Shown: positions 35,667 to 43,791 of the stretch, one piece after another
How positions within the stretch are numbered: position 1 is the first letter of the stretch
How the letters are laid out: each line of letters begins with the position of its first letter
From: Thermosipho sp. (in: thermotogales)
Lineage (GTDB): Bacteria > Thermotogota > Thermotogae > Thermotogales > Fervidobacteriaceae
Assembly (NCBI GenBank): GCA_017656335.1
Contig: JACDOA010000007.1
Span: 1 to 64,000, forward strand
DNA length: 64,000 nucleotides
Reading direction: 5' to 3'
Made by a program: the position numbers and the translations under genes
The notes under the pieces: model-generated
Told to the model about the DNA's origin: nothing
Databases searched by the model: none
Seen by the model: the letters and a program-made list of their open reading frames with translations, nothing else

Positions 35667-36140
35667 TTAAATTACTTTTTCGACTGCATAGCACCATGCA
35701 ACAGCAAGCGCATCTGCGGCATCATCCGGTTTAGGTATTTCATTTAAGTTTAAAAGTATTTTCATCATTTTTTGAACTTGCATTTTATTCGCTTTTCCAT
35801 AGCCAGTAACGTTATTTTTCACTTGATAAGGTGTAAACTCCTTTAGGGGAATATTTTTCTGAGAAATGGCAAGTAAAATTACACCTCTTGCTTCTCCAAC
35901 GTGAATTGCAGTTTTTGCATTTTTATAGAAAAACAACCTTTCCATAGCGCAAACATCGGGGGAAAATTCATCAAGAATTTTTACAAATTCGGAATAAATA
36001 TATCCCAACCTTTCCGGCATTTCGATTTCTTTTTTTGTAGTAATAACACCATGAGTGACATATTTTATTTTATTTCCTTCTTTTTCTAAAACACCGTATC
36101 CAAGTATACCATATCCCGGGTCAACACCAACGATTGTCAT
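35667..36140 (-). CDS. ruvC: Holliday junction resolvase RuvC
   Basis: Dimeric endonuclease that cuts Holliday junctions symmetrically during recombinational repair. It has 157 aa from ATG 36140, preferred over an in-frame start 36 nt earlier because GGAGGTAAT lies just upstream. The four acidic catalytic residues are visible: Asp7 (GVDPGYG), Glu67 (AMERLF), Asp140 and Asp143 ([11 protein letters not shown]). First gene of the ruvC-polC pair, 12 nt before polC. ruvA and ruvB are not in the window. Confidence 0.97.
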   Translation of the reverse strand: MTIVGVDPGYGILGYGVLEKEGNKIKYVTHGVITTKKEIEMPERLGYIYSEFVKILDEFSPDVCAMERLFFYKNAKTAIHVGEARGVILLAISQKNIPLKEFTPYQVKNNVTGYGKANKMQVQKMMKILLNLNEIPKPDDAADALAVAWCYAVEKVI

Positions 36141-36159
36141 TATATTACCTCCATGACTT

Positions 36160-36187
36160 ATTATACATCTTATCATTTAATTGACAA
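36160..36187 (-). promoter_or_regulatory. Promoter of ruvC-polC
   Basis: Minus strand TTGTCA (36182-36187), 16-nt spacer, TATAAT (36160-36165), 19 nt before the ruvC ATG. Confidence 0.7.
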
Positions 36188-36214
36188 CATCAAGTTTTGA
36201 TGAAAGCTTCAAAA

Positions 36215-37318
36215 TTAGGACTTGACGGTTAAAACGTAGATAAAAAGAGTGATGAGGACAGCTATGCTTGCAGAAAGAAGCATGAACATAACATTGTTTC
36301 CAAAAATAGCTGAATATCCACTTAAAAGAAAATTACCTATTGCCCAGGAAAAGCCCATAGAAATGGAAGAGGCAAACGCCTTATTGTTAGGAAGGAGTTT
36401 TTGAGCAGAAACAATGTTGGAAGACATTGTAAAGAAGCTAAAACCATCGAATAAAACAAATGATACAATTTTAAATGTGATATTTGGTATAAAAACAAAT
36501 AAAAGTCCAAATATCCCCATACCGAGAAAACCAATTGAATTCGTTAATTTTGGGTTAGTTTTTTCTAGAATAATTGTTCCAAGATAATTTGTAAAAACCC
36601 CAAGAAGCATTCCAGTGGTTAGCACAGAACCTCCAATTACTATGGAACTACCTATACTATTCATATAAATTGGAATATACGTATGGAAAGCTCCCATAGC
36701 AAAACTTCTTGTCATAACTATGAGAAATATTGGAAACAGCTTCAAAATATCCCCTTTAAATGAAAGTGTTCTTACTGAATTTGCTGTCTCTTTTTTATAT
36801 GGTATAATTTTCTTAGAAACAATTAATACAAATATAATCAATGGAATTGTAAAAAAGTATATTTTTTCTAAACCAACACTGTTGTGATAAAAGGTAATAA
36901 ATAAAGGTGCAACGCCTGCACCAAGTGTTCCTGCAACTGAAAAAAGTGCAATATGTTTTCCTTTTTGAGTTCTTCCAGCAAAACTGGCTCCTACCGGATG
37001 AAAAGCTGAATTAAGAAGCCTTGTACTTGTCACTAATATAAAGAAGAGTAAAAATGAGTTGATAAATCCAAAAAATGAAACAAGTAGGATTTCAAGAATA
37101 ACTATTATGGTTATATATAAGCCATCTCTTGTCTTTTTGTCGAAATATGCTCCAAAGAGTATTTGAAATAAGGAGGTTAATCCTCCAATAAGAGCTATAA
37201 AACTAGCAAAAGTTCTATTGTCGATATTTAATTTATCTATGAAATAGGGTGCAAGTGGTTTTATAAAAGCATTTACAAAATCAGCTATAAAATGAAAGAA
37301 GGCAGCCAAAAATGACAC
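36215..37318 (-). CDS. MFS transporter, fosmidomycin-resistance (Fsr)-like
   Basis: 367 aa with about eleven to twelve membrane segments. The N-terminus (AAFFHFIADFVNAFIKPLAPYF), the NSAFHPVGASFAGR motif after segment 4 and the GKHIALFSVAGTLGAGVAPLF segment match the Fsr branch of the MFS. These are drug or metabolite exporters, and the substrate is not predictable here. GTG start at 37318 with AAGGGGG upstream and its own promoter; monocistronic. Confidence 0.82.
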   Translation of the reverse strand: MSFLAAFFHFIADFVNAFIKPLAPYFIDKLNIDNRTFASFIALIGGLTSLFQILFGAYFDKKTRDGLYITIIVILEILLVSFFGFINSFLLFFILVTSTRLLNSAFHPVGASFAGRTQKGKHIALFSVAGTLGAGVAPLFITFYHNSVGLEKIYFFTIPLIIFVLIVSKKIIPYKKETANSVRTLSFKGDILKLFPIFLIVMTRSFAMGAFHTYIPIYMNSIGSSIVIGGSVLTTGMLLGVFTNYLGTIILEKTNPKLTNSIGFLGMGIFGLLFVFIPNITFKIVSFVLFDGFSFFTMSSNIVSAQKLLPNNKAFASSISMGFSWAIGNFLLSGYSAIFGNNVMFMLLSASIAVLITLFIYVLTVKS

Positions 37319-37350
37319 AACTAGAACCCCCTTACTTCGTTCTACGAACT

Positions 37351-37378
37351 ATTATATCACCTGATTTTAGAATGTAAA
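37351..37378 (-). promoter_or_regulatory. Promoter of the Fsr-like MFS gene
   Basis: Minus strand TTTACA (37373-37378), 16-nt spacer, TATAAT (37351-37356), 33 nt before the GTG. A small palindrome TTCGT/ACGAA (37336-37348) lies in the leader. Confidence 0.6.
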
Positions 37379-37419
37379 GTAAAATAATATTATTTATTAT
37401 TTTGACATAGTTTCTTCAA

Positions 37420-37680
37420 ATTTATCACTTTATCTCTTCTAGCTAAAACAGAAATGATAATTCCATTATTTTTACTCATGAAATCTTTTGGATGGGTTAA
37501 TATATATCTAGCTTTTATTATTCCATTTACAGCAAGTACAACAAATACGTTTTTAATGAGATAACATTATTATTTCTGAAGTATTAATAATGCTGCAGGG
37601 GTTGCCACTTTCAAAAGCAATGATTTCAGGTTCTTTTTTAAATATTTTTTTAAGAAGTATTTGTGATTTCTTGTGATAGC
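37420..37680 (+). pseudogene. Decayed MalG-type ABC permease fragment
   Basis: One frame reads AKTEMIIPLFLLMKSFGWVN, then IYLAFIIPFTASTTNTFLMR, then stops; this is the mid-membrane part of a sugar ABC permease just before its EAA loop. About 35 nt later another frame (37602-37676) reads LPLSKAMISGSFLNIF, the segment normally following the EAA loop. The EAA loop itself is scrambled by stops and shifts, and neither end is recognisable. The rest of 37319-37875 shows no gene. The parent transporter's other genes are absent, so this is the scar of a lost sugar operon. Confidence 0.75.
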
Positions 37681-37875
37681 TATGGGAAATGAAAACGGTG
37701 CAAATAGAGGTAAAATGTTAATAAATGCTGAAGCTACTTACTAATAACTTGGAAACACTTATACCTGAAATTATAATTGCATTAACTTTCACATTACTAA
37801 TATGAAATCTTTTTGTTGAAAGTTAGGTTATTAGTAGTCAAAAAGGTCGAATCCTTCAATAATTTTTTTAAATAA

Positions 37876-38295
37876 CTAATTAGTTTTATTTTTTTGCCTG
37901 CTTTCAATTGATTTAGTGATTACAAAAGCAATTAGAGCAAAGATAAAAAATACAAGGAGCATAATTGAAATTCCTTGAAGTGCTTCGATTATGGTTCTTA
38001 AAATTTCTAGAGTCCATCTTTCAGATGTAAGTTGAACAACTTTTTCAATGGTTGTTCCAGTTCGATCTACATATTCAGAAAGTCCAAAATATCTTTCTAT
38101 TTCCCATATTCTAACTCCAGATGAAATTCCAGTAATGTATATTGCAAATATTAAATATTTCCTCCACGCATCACTAATGGGGTCATTAATAATTCTTTCA
38201 AGAATTTTTTTAATTGGTAAATTAAAAACTTTTGCAATTATAAATGAAACAATAATAGAAACAATGAAAATAGAGCCCAAGAACAAAAACGACAT
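37876..38295 (-). CDS. Small membrane protein of unknown function
   Basis: 139 aa with three hydrophobic segments (about 2-24, 45-60 and 108-130), the C-terminal tail being basic (SRQKNKTN). A strong AAAAGGAGGTG site precedes the ATG, which supports a real gene. I recognise no family. It is divergent from the L21 operon and could have its own -10 (TATAAT just upstream of the ribosome site). Confidence 0.65.
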   Translation of the reverse strand: MSFLFLGSIFIVSIIVSFIIAKVFNLPIKKILERIINDPISDAWRKYLIFAIYITGISSGVRIWEIERYFGLSEYVDRTGTTIEKVVQLTSERWTLEILRTIIEALQGISIMLLVFFIFALIAFVITKSIESRQKNKTN

Positions 38296-38484
38296 ATTTC
38301 ACACCTCCTTTTCATTGCAATTATATACCTATTTTTGTACAAACATTGTTTTTTAAAAGTTAGAATATATGATAAAATATAATTTATCAAAATTAATAAT
38401 ATTTGGTCTGCAATTTTAAAAAATTTTGTTAAGTCTTTGGCAAAACAACATTAACAAAAATTTTTCATTTGGAGATTTTAAAAG

Positions 38485-38493
38485 TGGTAAAAT
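38485..38493 (+). promoter_or_regulatory. Extended -10 promoter of the rplU operon
   Basis: TGGTAAAAT (TG-n-TAAAAT, 38485-38493), about 20 nt before the structured L21 leader. Confidence 0.45.
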
Positions 38494-38512
38494 ACTATGG
38501 GTTATCATACGC

Positions 38513-38554
38513 CTGGGACGTGTTTCAAACGCCAGAGATGGCTACATGTTCCAG
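38513..38554 (+). ncRNA. Ribosomal protein L21 leader
   Basis: CTGGGACGTGT (38513-38523) pairs over 11 bp, with three G-U pairs, with ACATGTTCCAG (38544-38554). Inside is GCCA-GAGA-TGGC (38531-38542), a stem capped by a GNRA-type loop. It lies 38 nt upstream of rplU, like the L21 leader autoregulatory elements known from Firmicutes. An open frame runs through it from 38469, but the sequence is better explained as RNA. Confidence 0.7.
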
Positions 38555-38591
38555 CGGATGTTTATTTCAAAAATTTGAGGAGGTGAAGTTT

Positions 38592-38912
38592 GTGTACGCT
38601 ATTGTAGAAAGTGGTGGAAAGCAGTTTCGTGTTGAACCCGGAAAAGTTTTCTTTACAGAAAGACTAGTTGGAAAATCTGAAGGCGAAGCAGTTTCATTTG
38701 ACAAGGTACTCATGGTAAAAACAGATGATGGAAAAACTTTAGTTGGAAGGCCATATCTTGAAAATGTTGAAGTAACTGGAACAGTCTTAGAACACGGAAG
38801 AGCTAAAAAAGTACTTGTTGGTAAATTTAGACCAAGAAAAAATTACAGAAGAATCAAAGGACACAGGCAATGGTACACCGCAGTAAAAATAGAGAAAATT
38901 GAAGTAAAATGA
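38592..38912 (+). CDS. rplU: 50S ribosomal protein L21
   Basis: 106-aa large-subunit protein that binds 23S rRNA. It reads [16 protein letters not shown] at the start, then [21 protein letters not shown], and the C-terminal [21 protein letters not shown] 38592 is chosen because GAGGAGGTGA ends 6 nt upstream and the homologous N-terminus begins there. First gene of the run rplU-prp-rpmA-ribU-rplM-rpsI; its stop overlaps prp by 4 nt. Likely autoregulated through the leader at 38513-38554. Confidence 0.98.
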   Translation: MYAIVESGGKQFRVEPGKVFFTERLVGKSEGEAVSFDKVLMVKTDDGKTLVGRPYLENVEVTGTVLEHGRAKKVLVGKFRPRKNYRRIKGHRQWYTAVKIEKIEVK

Positions 38913-39217
38913 TCAAATGCACCTTTTTCAAACGCGGGTTTTTTGAAAAGTTCAAAATAACTGGACATTCATTATTTGCAGAAAAAGGAAAAGATATAAT
39001 ATGTGCGGCAGTAAGTACTGTTTCACAGCATACGGCAAGATTTCTGGAGAAAAAAGGTGCTAAAGTAAAAATCAAGGATGGATATCTTGAAGTAGAAAAC
39101 ATAACAAATGATGAACTTTCACAAATATTTGTTGAAGAACTTCTAGAGACGTTAAAAGATTTAGAAGAGCAATATAGGAAATTTATAAAAGTGGAGGTGA
39201 AGAATGATGAGAATTGA
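38909..39217 (+). CDS. prp: Ribosomal-processing cysteine protease Prp
   Basis: 102 aa, DUF464/YsxB family. The catalytic pair is His20 ([10 protein letters not shown]) and Cys32 (DIICAAVS). In Staphylococcus the enzyme removes an N-terminal extension from L27 that would otherwise block the peptidyl-transferase centre. Here L27, encoded directly downstream, carries such an extension, so the same processing is expected. It overlaps rplU by 4 nt and rpmA by 11 nt. Confidence 0.93.
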   Translation: MIKCTFFKRGFFEKFKITGHSLFAEKGKDIICAAVSTVSQHTARFLEKKGAKVKIKDGYLEVENITNDELSQIFVEELLETLKDLEEQYRKFIKVEVKNDEN

Positions 39218-39473
39218 CATACAGCTTTTTGCGAAAAGCAGCACTGCAAAAAACGGACGCGATAGTAAACCAAAATACCTTGGAATCAAGAAAAATGATG
39301 GGCAAAAAGTAGTAGCAGGAAATATAATTGTAAGGCAAAGAGGAACAAAGTACTGGCCAGGTAAAAATGTAGGAATGGGAAGGGATTTCACTTTATTTGC
39401 ACTTAAAGATGGAGTAGTAAAGTTTGAGTTTAGAAACAATAGAAAATATGTTAATGTTTATGAAGTTGAATAA
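39207..39473 (+). CDS. rpmA: 50S ribosomal protein L27 with cleavable N-terminal extension
   Basis: 88 aa from ATG 39207; an ATG 3 nt earlier is also possible, with GGAGGTGA upstream. The N-terminus [20 protein letters not shown] contains the (I/L)QLF-A site cut by Prp in Firmicutes, expected to release an N-terminus beginning AKSS. The body has [30 protein letters not shown] and [12 protein letters not shown], normal for L27, which reaches the peptidyl-transferase centre. Part of the rplU operon. Confidence 0.98.
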   Translation: MRIDIQLFAKSSTAKNGRDSKPKYLGIKKNDGQKVVAGNIIVRQRGTKYWPGKNVGMGRDFTLFALKDGVVKFEFRNNRKYVNVYEVE

Positions 39474-39484
39474 TGGGTGGTAGT

Positions 39485-40012
39485 ATGACTAACACCAAAA
39501 AGGTGGCAATTGTTGGAGTTTTTTCTGCTCTTGCTTTTGTTGTAATGTATTTAGAGCTTCCCATTTTTCCCGCTGTGAATTTTCTAAAATATGATCCAAG
39601 TGATATAATGGCTCTTTTAATTGCTTTTATATATTCGCCTATGCTTGGAGTTCTTGTGTTAGCAATAAAAGACATACTTTTTTATCTTTTTAAATCGGGA
39701 GATATTGTAGGAATTGCAATGAATTTTGTGGCTGGAGTTTTATTTATAGTACCAGCAGCAATGATATATTCAAAAAAGGGAAGAGTAAGGGAAATTTTTG
39801 GGTATTTAGCAGGAATTGCTGTTGCCACAGGTGGAATGGCACTATTGAACATTGTTGTTGTGCCATTTTACTGGAAAGTCTCACTTGAAACCGTTTTTGC
39901 ATTGCTACCTTGGATAATAGGTTTTAATGCAATAAAGTTTTCAATAGATTCGGTAGTGAATTATATAATTCACAGACGTGTAAAGAAGATTTTAGAACCA
40001 AATGAAGAGTGA
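39485..40012 (+). CDS. ribU: Riboflavin ECF transporter S component RibU
   Basis: About 175 aa with six membrane segments; the substrate-binding subunit of an energy-coupling factor importer for riboflavin. The N-terminal [20 protein letters not shown], the conserved FLKYDPSD loop and the NFVAG segment match RibU. ATG 39485 (GGTGGT upstream) is preferred; an in-frame ATG at 39473 overlaps the rpmA stop. The EcfA and EcfT energising subunits are not in the window. No FMN riboswitch precedes it, since it is embedded in the ribosomal operon. Confidence 0.87.
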   Translation: MTNTKKVAIVGVFSALAFVVMYLELPIFPAVNFLKYDPSDIMALLIAFIYSPMLGVLVLAIKDILFYLFKSGDIVGIAMNFVAGVLFIVPAAMIYSKKGRVREIFGYLAGIAVATGGMALLNIVVVPFYWKVSLETVFALLPWIIGFNAIKFSIDSVVNYIIHRRVKKILEPNEE

Positions 40013-40034
40013 ATCTAAGGAGGGAGGAATAACA

Positions 40035-40484
40035 ATGGCTAGAACGTTGCCTATACAGAAAACAACACTTTTAAAGAAAGAAGAAGTTCAAAGAGACTGG
40101 TATGTAGTTGATGCAGAAGGTCAGGCTTTAGGAAGGCTTGCAACAAGAATTGCATTAGTATTAATGGGTAAGAATAAACCAAATTGGACACCACATGTTG
40201 ATTGTGGTAACTTTGTCGTGGTTGTAAACGCTGATAAAATAAAATTAACAGGTAAAAAAATGGATCAAAAGAAATATTACAAACACACTGGTTACCCCGG
40301 AGGTATTAAGGAATTTTCTGCAAGACAGTTATTACAAAGAAATCCAGAAAAATTAATTCAGCTTGCAGTTAAAAGGATGCTTCCAAAGACAGTTTTAGGA
40401 AGAAGAGCTCTTAAAAGGCTTAAAATATACGCTGGTCCTGAGCACCCACATCAAGCACAAAAACCAGTGGAATTGAGTTTTTAA
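40035..40484 (+). CDS. rplM: 50S ribosomal protein L13
   Basis: 149-aa early-assembly large-subunit protein. Reads [39 protein letters not shown], and later [18 protein letters not shown] and [13 protein letters not shown], all diagnostic. ATG 40035 follows AAGGAGGGAGG; an upstream in-frame ATG at 40002 lies inside the ribU end and is rejected. Followed 18 nt later by rpsI, the usual L13-S9 pair. Confidence 0.98.
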   Translation: MARTLPIQKTTLLKKEEVQRDWYVVDAEGQALGRLATRIALVLMGKNKPNWTPHVDCGNFVVVVNADKIKLTGKKMDQKKYYKHTGYPGGIKEFSARQLLQRNPEKLIQLAVKRMLPKTVLGRRALKRLKIYAGPEHPHQAQKPVELSF

Positions 40485-40502
40485 TAAGGAGGGGTAAAAA
40501 AG

Positions 40503-40901
40503 ATGGCAGAATATTACATGGGAACAGGTAGAAGGAAAACTTCAGTTGCAAGGGTATATTTAAAAGAAGGTAATGGAAAAGTTATAGTTAACGATAAAGA
40601 ATACGAAGACTTAAATGGATATCTTGAAAATTCAGTTTGGACTCTCCATGCAATGGAACCTTTAAAAATTACCGGTCTTGAAGGCTCATTTGACCTTGTT
40701 ATCAGAGTAAATGGTGGAGGTAAATCAGGCCAAGCTGGAGCAATTAGACTTGGAATTGCAAGAGCCCTCTTACAATACAATGCCGATTTAAGACCCACAC
40801 TTAAAGAAAAAGGTCTTCTTACCAGAGATTCCAGAATGGTTGAAAGGAAAAAATACGGTCTCAGAAAAGCAAGACGTGCTCCTCAATTCTCCAAACGTTA
40901 A
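40503..40901 (+). CDS. rpsI: 30S ribosomal protein S9
   Basis: 132 aa. Diagnostic [20 protein letters not shown] at the start, [19 protein letters not shown] in the middle and the basic C-terminal tail [14 protein letters not shown], which reaches the P-site tRNA. AAGGAGGGG precedes the ATG. A terminator hairpin follows at 40933. Confidence 0.98.
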   Translation: MAEYYMGTGRRKTSVARVYLKEGNGKVIVNDKEYEDLNGYLENSVWTLHAMEPLKITGLEGSFDLVIRVNGGGKSGQAGAIRLGIARALLQYNADLRPTLKEKGLLTRDSRMVERKKYGLRKARRAPQFSKR

Positions 40902-40932
40902 AATATACCTTACCTTATTTGTATACAACTAT

Positions 40933-40964
40933 GTGGCAGCATTTGCTGCCACCTTGTCTTCTTT
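40933..40964 (+). terminator. Intrinsic terminator after rpsI
   Basis: GTGGCAGC (40933-40940), ATTT loop, GCTGCCAC (40945-40952), then CTTGTCTTCTTTTT. It lies just before the dnaG ribosome site, so some read-through into dnaG-rpoD is likely. Confidence 0.75.
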
Positions 40965-40980
40965 TTAAAGAGGTGACTTA

Positions 40981-42600
40981 ATGCTTTCAAAAAAGATAAT
41001 CGAGGAAGTAAAATCAAAAGTTGATATTGTTGATGTTATTTCAAGGTATGTCAGCCTTCAAAAGGTTGGTAATAACTATAGAGCATTGTGCCCTTTCCAC
41101 ACCGAAACCACTCCATCTTTCTACGTAAACCCATCCTTTAAGACTTACCATTGTTTTGGATGTGGTGCTTCAGGTGATGTAATTAAATTTATTCAGGAAA
41201 TTGAAGGGGTTTCATTTATTGAAGCATTAAGAAGACTTGCAAAAGAAGCAAATGTAAAGATTGAACTTGATGAAACATCAAGCTTTCATTCATTGTATTT
41301 AAAGTTTTATAACGAACTTCACGAAGAATATAAAAGGAATTTAAATGATTTTGCAATTTCTTATCTAAAAAACAGAGGATTTGAAGAAGACGAAATTAAG
41401 AAATACGAATTTGGTTTTGCGCCCATTGATTCTGATATTCCATATAAAATTGCAAAAAAATTGAATATAAATTCTCTGAGAAAACTTGGTTTCCTGCACG
41501 GGAAAGATCCATTCTCGGGAAGGTTAATTATTCCAATAAAGGATGAATATGGTAGGGTAATTGCATTTGGTGGAAGGATTTTAGGAGAGGGCCAACCAAA
41601 GTATATTAATTCATATGAAACTGAATTTTTCAAAAAATCATCCACAATGTTTTTATTCAATATCGCAAAAGACAAAATTAAGAATGCTGATTTTGCAATA
41701 GTCTGTGAGGGATATTTTGATGCAATTTCGTTTCATAGAGCAGGCCTAACAAACGCAGTTGCAACACTTGGAACAGCTTTTACAAAATTTCATGCAAGAA
41801 AGATAAGAAAGTTAACGCAAAATATTGTATTATCGTTTGATATGGATAGCGCGGGAGTTAAAGCAACACTTTTGAGCTTGAAAATACTTCTCACCATGGA
41901 TTTCAATGTAATGATTGTGGTTTTTGAAGATGGAAAAGATCCTGATGAAATTTTAAAAACAAAAGGGAAGACTGGACTTTTTAATATTGTTCAATCTGCT
42001 ATTCCTGCAGAAGTTTTTGTTCCAAAGGCTCTTTCTAAAAAGTATGATTTAAAAAATTCAAATGCTGCTAATATGTATTTAAATGAACTAAAGAGCTGGA
42101 GTGAAATTTTTAAATCTGCACCTCAAAGATATGAGAATTTTAAAAATAAAGTTAAAGAGATTTTAGGGTACGATGTTGATTTTGAAAAACCTTCGTATTT
42201 TTTCTCAAAAAAAGCTACCATGCTCCCAACTCTTGAAGATATGCTTGTTTATCTTTACCTTAACTTTCCAGAGCAATTTGAAAAACTTGACGTTGATGCA
42301 AGTCTTTTGAATTTTGAGGCACAAAAGTTTTTCAATTTTGTAAAAGATGAGAACTTTTCATTTGATAAATTATCTAAAGAAATGGAAGGATATATTGAGT
42401 CTGTTTTAAAGAAGATGGAAAATACAGAAATTGATGAAACGTATATGGAAACGATTGAAAGAAAACTCCTTGAGAGAAAACTTGAAAAGAGAATCAAGGA
42501 GATTGATAAATATTTAGAAAAGGCTTCCGATGAAGAAAAAAAGGTATTACTTCAAACACGCATTGAACTTGTAAGAGAGTTAAAAAAATTAGGGAGGTGA
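40981..42600 (+). CDS. dnaG: DNA primase
   Basis: 539 aa; makes RNA primers at the replication fork. The N-terminal CHC2 zinc ribbon is [11 protein letters not shown]...[11 protein letters not shown] (~36-66), followed by the primase core and TOPRIM domain with the acidic motifs [20 protein letters not shown] and [10 protein letters not shown]. The C-terminal helicase-interacting part is short and lysine/glutamate-rich. Starts at ATG 40981 behind AGAGGTGA. Forms the classic primase-sigma pair with rpoD, 7 nt downstream. Confidence 0.97.
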   Translation: MLSKKIIEEVKSKVDIVDVISRYVSLQKVGNNYRALCPFHTETTPSFYVNPSFKTYHCFGCGASGDVIKFIQEIEGVSFIEALRRLAKEANVKIELDETSSFHSLYLKFYNELHEEYKRNLNDFAISYLKNRGFEEDEIKKYEFGFAPIDSDIPYKIAKKLNINSLRKLGFLHGKDPFSGRLIIPIKDEYGRVIAFGGRILGEGQPKYINSYETEFFKKSSTMFLFNIAKDKIKNADFAIVCEGYFDAISFHRAGLTNAVATLGTAFTKFHARKIRKLTQNIVLSFDMDSAGVKATLLSLKILLTMDFNVMIVVFEDGKDPDEILKTKGKTGLFNIVQSAIPAEVFVPKALSKKYDLKNSNAANMYLNELKSWSEIFKSAPQRYENFKNKVKEILGYDVDFEKPSYFFSKKATMLPTLEDMLVYLYLNFPEQFEKLDVDASLLNFEAQKFFNFVKDENFSFDKLSKEMEGYIESVLKKMENTEIDETYMETIERKLLERKLEKRIKEIDKYLEKASDEEKKVLLQTRIELVRELKKLGR

Positions 42601-42607
42601 ACTCCTG

Positions 42608-43720
42608 ATGGCAAGAAAAAAAGCTGTTTTAGCCACTGCTGACAAGAGAATAAAGGAATTAATTAAAATTGGGAAAGAAAAGGGTTTTGTTTCATATGAT
42701 GATATTGATAAAATGTTTCCACCAGAAAAGGCAGAAGAATTTGATGGTAATTTACTTGAAAAGGTTTATGAAGAACTTGAAAAAAATGGAATAACAATTA
42801 AAGATACATCAGCTTTAGATACAGATATTAACGTTCAGGATTATTTAGAAGAATCTCCAAAGTTTTATGACAACATGGCTCCAAAAGATTTAATAAAGAT
42901 GTATTTAAGAGATATAGGAAAAATCCCTCTACTCAGTCAATCCATGGAAAGAGAACTTGCAAGACGCGCACAAAAAGGTGATGAAAGGGCAAAACAAAAA
43001 TTGGTTGAATCCAATTTGAGACTCGTTGTAAGTATAGCGAAGAGATATGTTGGAAAAGGTCTTTCCTTTCTTGATTTAATCCAGGAAGGAAATGTTGGTT
43101 TGTTAAAGGCTGTTGAAAAATTTGATTGGAGAAAAGGGTATAAATTTTCAACGTATGCAACTTGGTGGATTAGGCAGGCTATAACAAGGGCAATTGCAGA
43201 CCAGGCAAGAACAATAAGGGTACCAGTTCATATGGTTGAAACGATTAACAAAATGCAGAAAATAATGAGGGAATATTATCAGGAACATGGAGAAGAAATT
43301 CCAATAGAAGAGCTTGCAAAGGCGTTAGATAAACCTGTAGAAAAAGTTGAAGAAATTATGCAAGCAGCTAAAGAAACAACCTCTCTGGAAGCTCCAGTTG
43401 GTGAGGATGAAGATTCAACTGTAGCTGATTTTGTGCCCGATGAAACCATAGCATCTCCAAAAAAAGAAGCAATGAGAATGTTGATTCGCGAAGAAGTCGA
43501 AAAGGTACTTGAAACATTAAATGACAGAGAAAAATTGGTTTTAAAAATGAGATACGGTTTGACAGATGGAAAGACGAAAACTCTTGAAGAAGTTGGACAG
43601 TATTTTAATGTTACAAGAGAAAGAATTAGACAGATAGAAGTGAAGGCTTTAAGAAAACTTAGACATCCATCAAGAAGCAGATATCTCAAGGTTTTATTCA
43701 AAATGCTTGATGAGGGATAA
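42608..43720 (+). CDS. rpoD: Principal RNA polymerase sigma factor (sigma-A)
   Basis: 370 aa. A shortened N-terminal region 1.1 is followed by region 1.2 ([19 protein letters not shown]), region 2 ([57 protein letters not shown]), region 3 ([13 protein letters not shown]) and region 4 with the -35-reading helix ([20 protein letters not shown]). No large non-conserved insert, as in Bacillus SigA. The consensus-like TTGACA/TATAAT elements found through this window fit this factor. Terminated directly downstream. Confidence 0.98.
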   Translation: MARKKAVLATADKRIKELIKIGKEKGFVSYDDIDKMFPPEKAEEFDGNLLEKVYEELEKNGITIKDTSALDTDINVQDYLEESPKFYDNMAPKDLIKMYLRDIGKIPLLSQSMERELARRAQKGDERAKQKLVESNLRLVVSIAKRYVGKGLSFLDLIQEGNVGLLKAVEKFDWRKGYKFSTYATWWIRQAITRAIADQARTIRVPVHMVETINKMQKIMREYYQEHGEEIPIEELAKALDKPVEKVEEIMQAAKETTSLEAPVGEDEDSTVADFVPDETIASPKKEAMRMLIREEVEKVLETLNDREKLVLKMRYGLTDGKTKTLEEVGQYFNVTRERIRQIEVKALRKLRHPSRSRYLKVLFKMLDEG

Positions 43721-43746
43721 AAACCGCACAATTGTGCGGTTTTTTA
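43719..43746. terminator. Palindromic terminator after rpoD
   Basis: Perfect palindrome AAACCGCACAA/TTGTGCGGTTT centred at 43731/43732, followed by a T run to 43745. Confidence 0.85.
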
Positions 43747-43754
43747 ATTTTTGG

Positions 43755-43763
43755 TGATATAAT
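43755..43763 (+). promoter_or_regulatory. Extended -10 promoter of the FtsX-like gene
   Basis: TGATATAAT (43755-43763) just after the rpoD terminator, 29 nt before the GTG start. Confidence 0.5.
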
Positions 43764-43791
43764 AACAGTGTGAATAGTAGAAGGTGATAGT

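Noticed and set aside
38469-38591. Open frame extending rplU upstream by 41 codons
   Set aside because: The extension has no ribosome site and does not resemble L21; the DNA folds as an L21 leader, and GAGGAGGTGA directly precedes GTG 38592.
39440-39500. Possible FMN riboswitch before ribU
   Set aside because: ribU is embedded in the ribosomal operon, with almost no untranslated space before it and no conserved riboswitch core.
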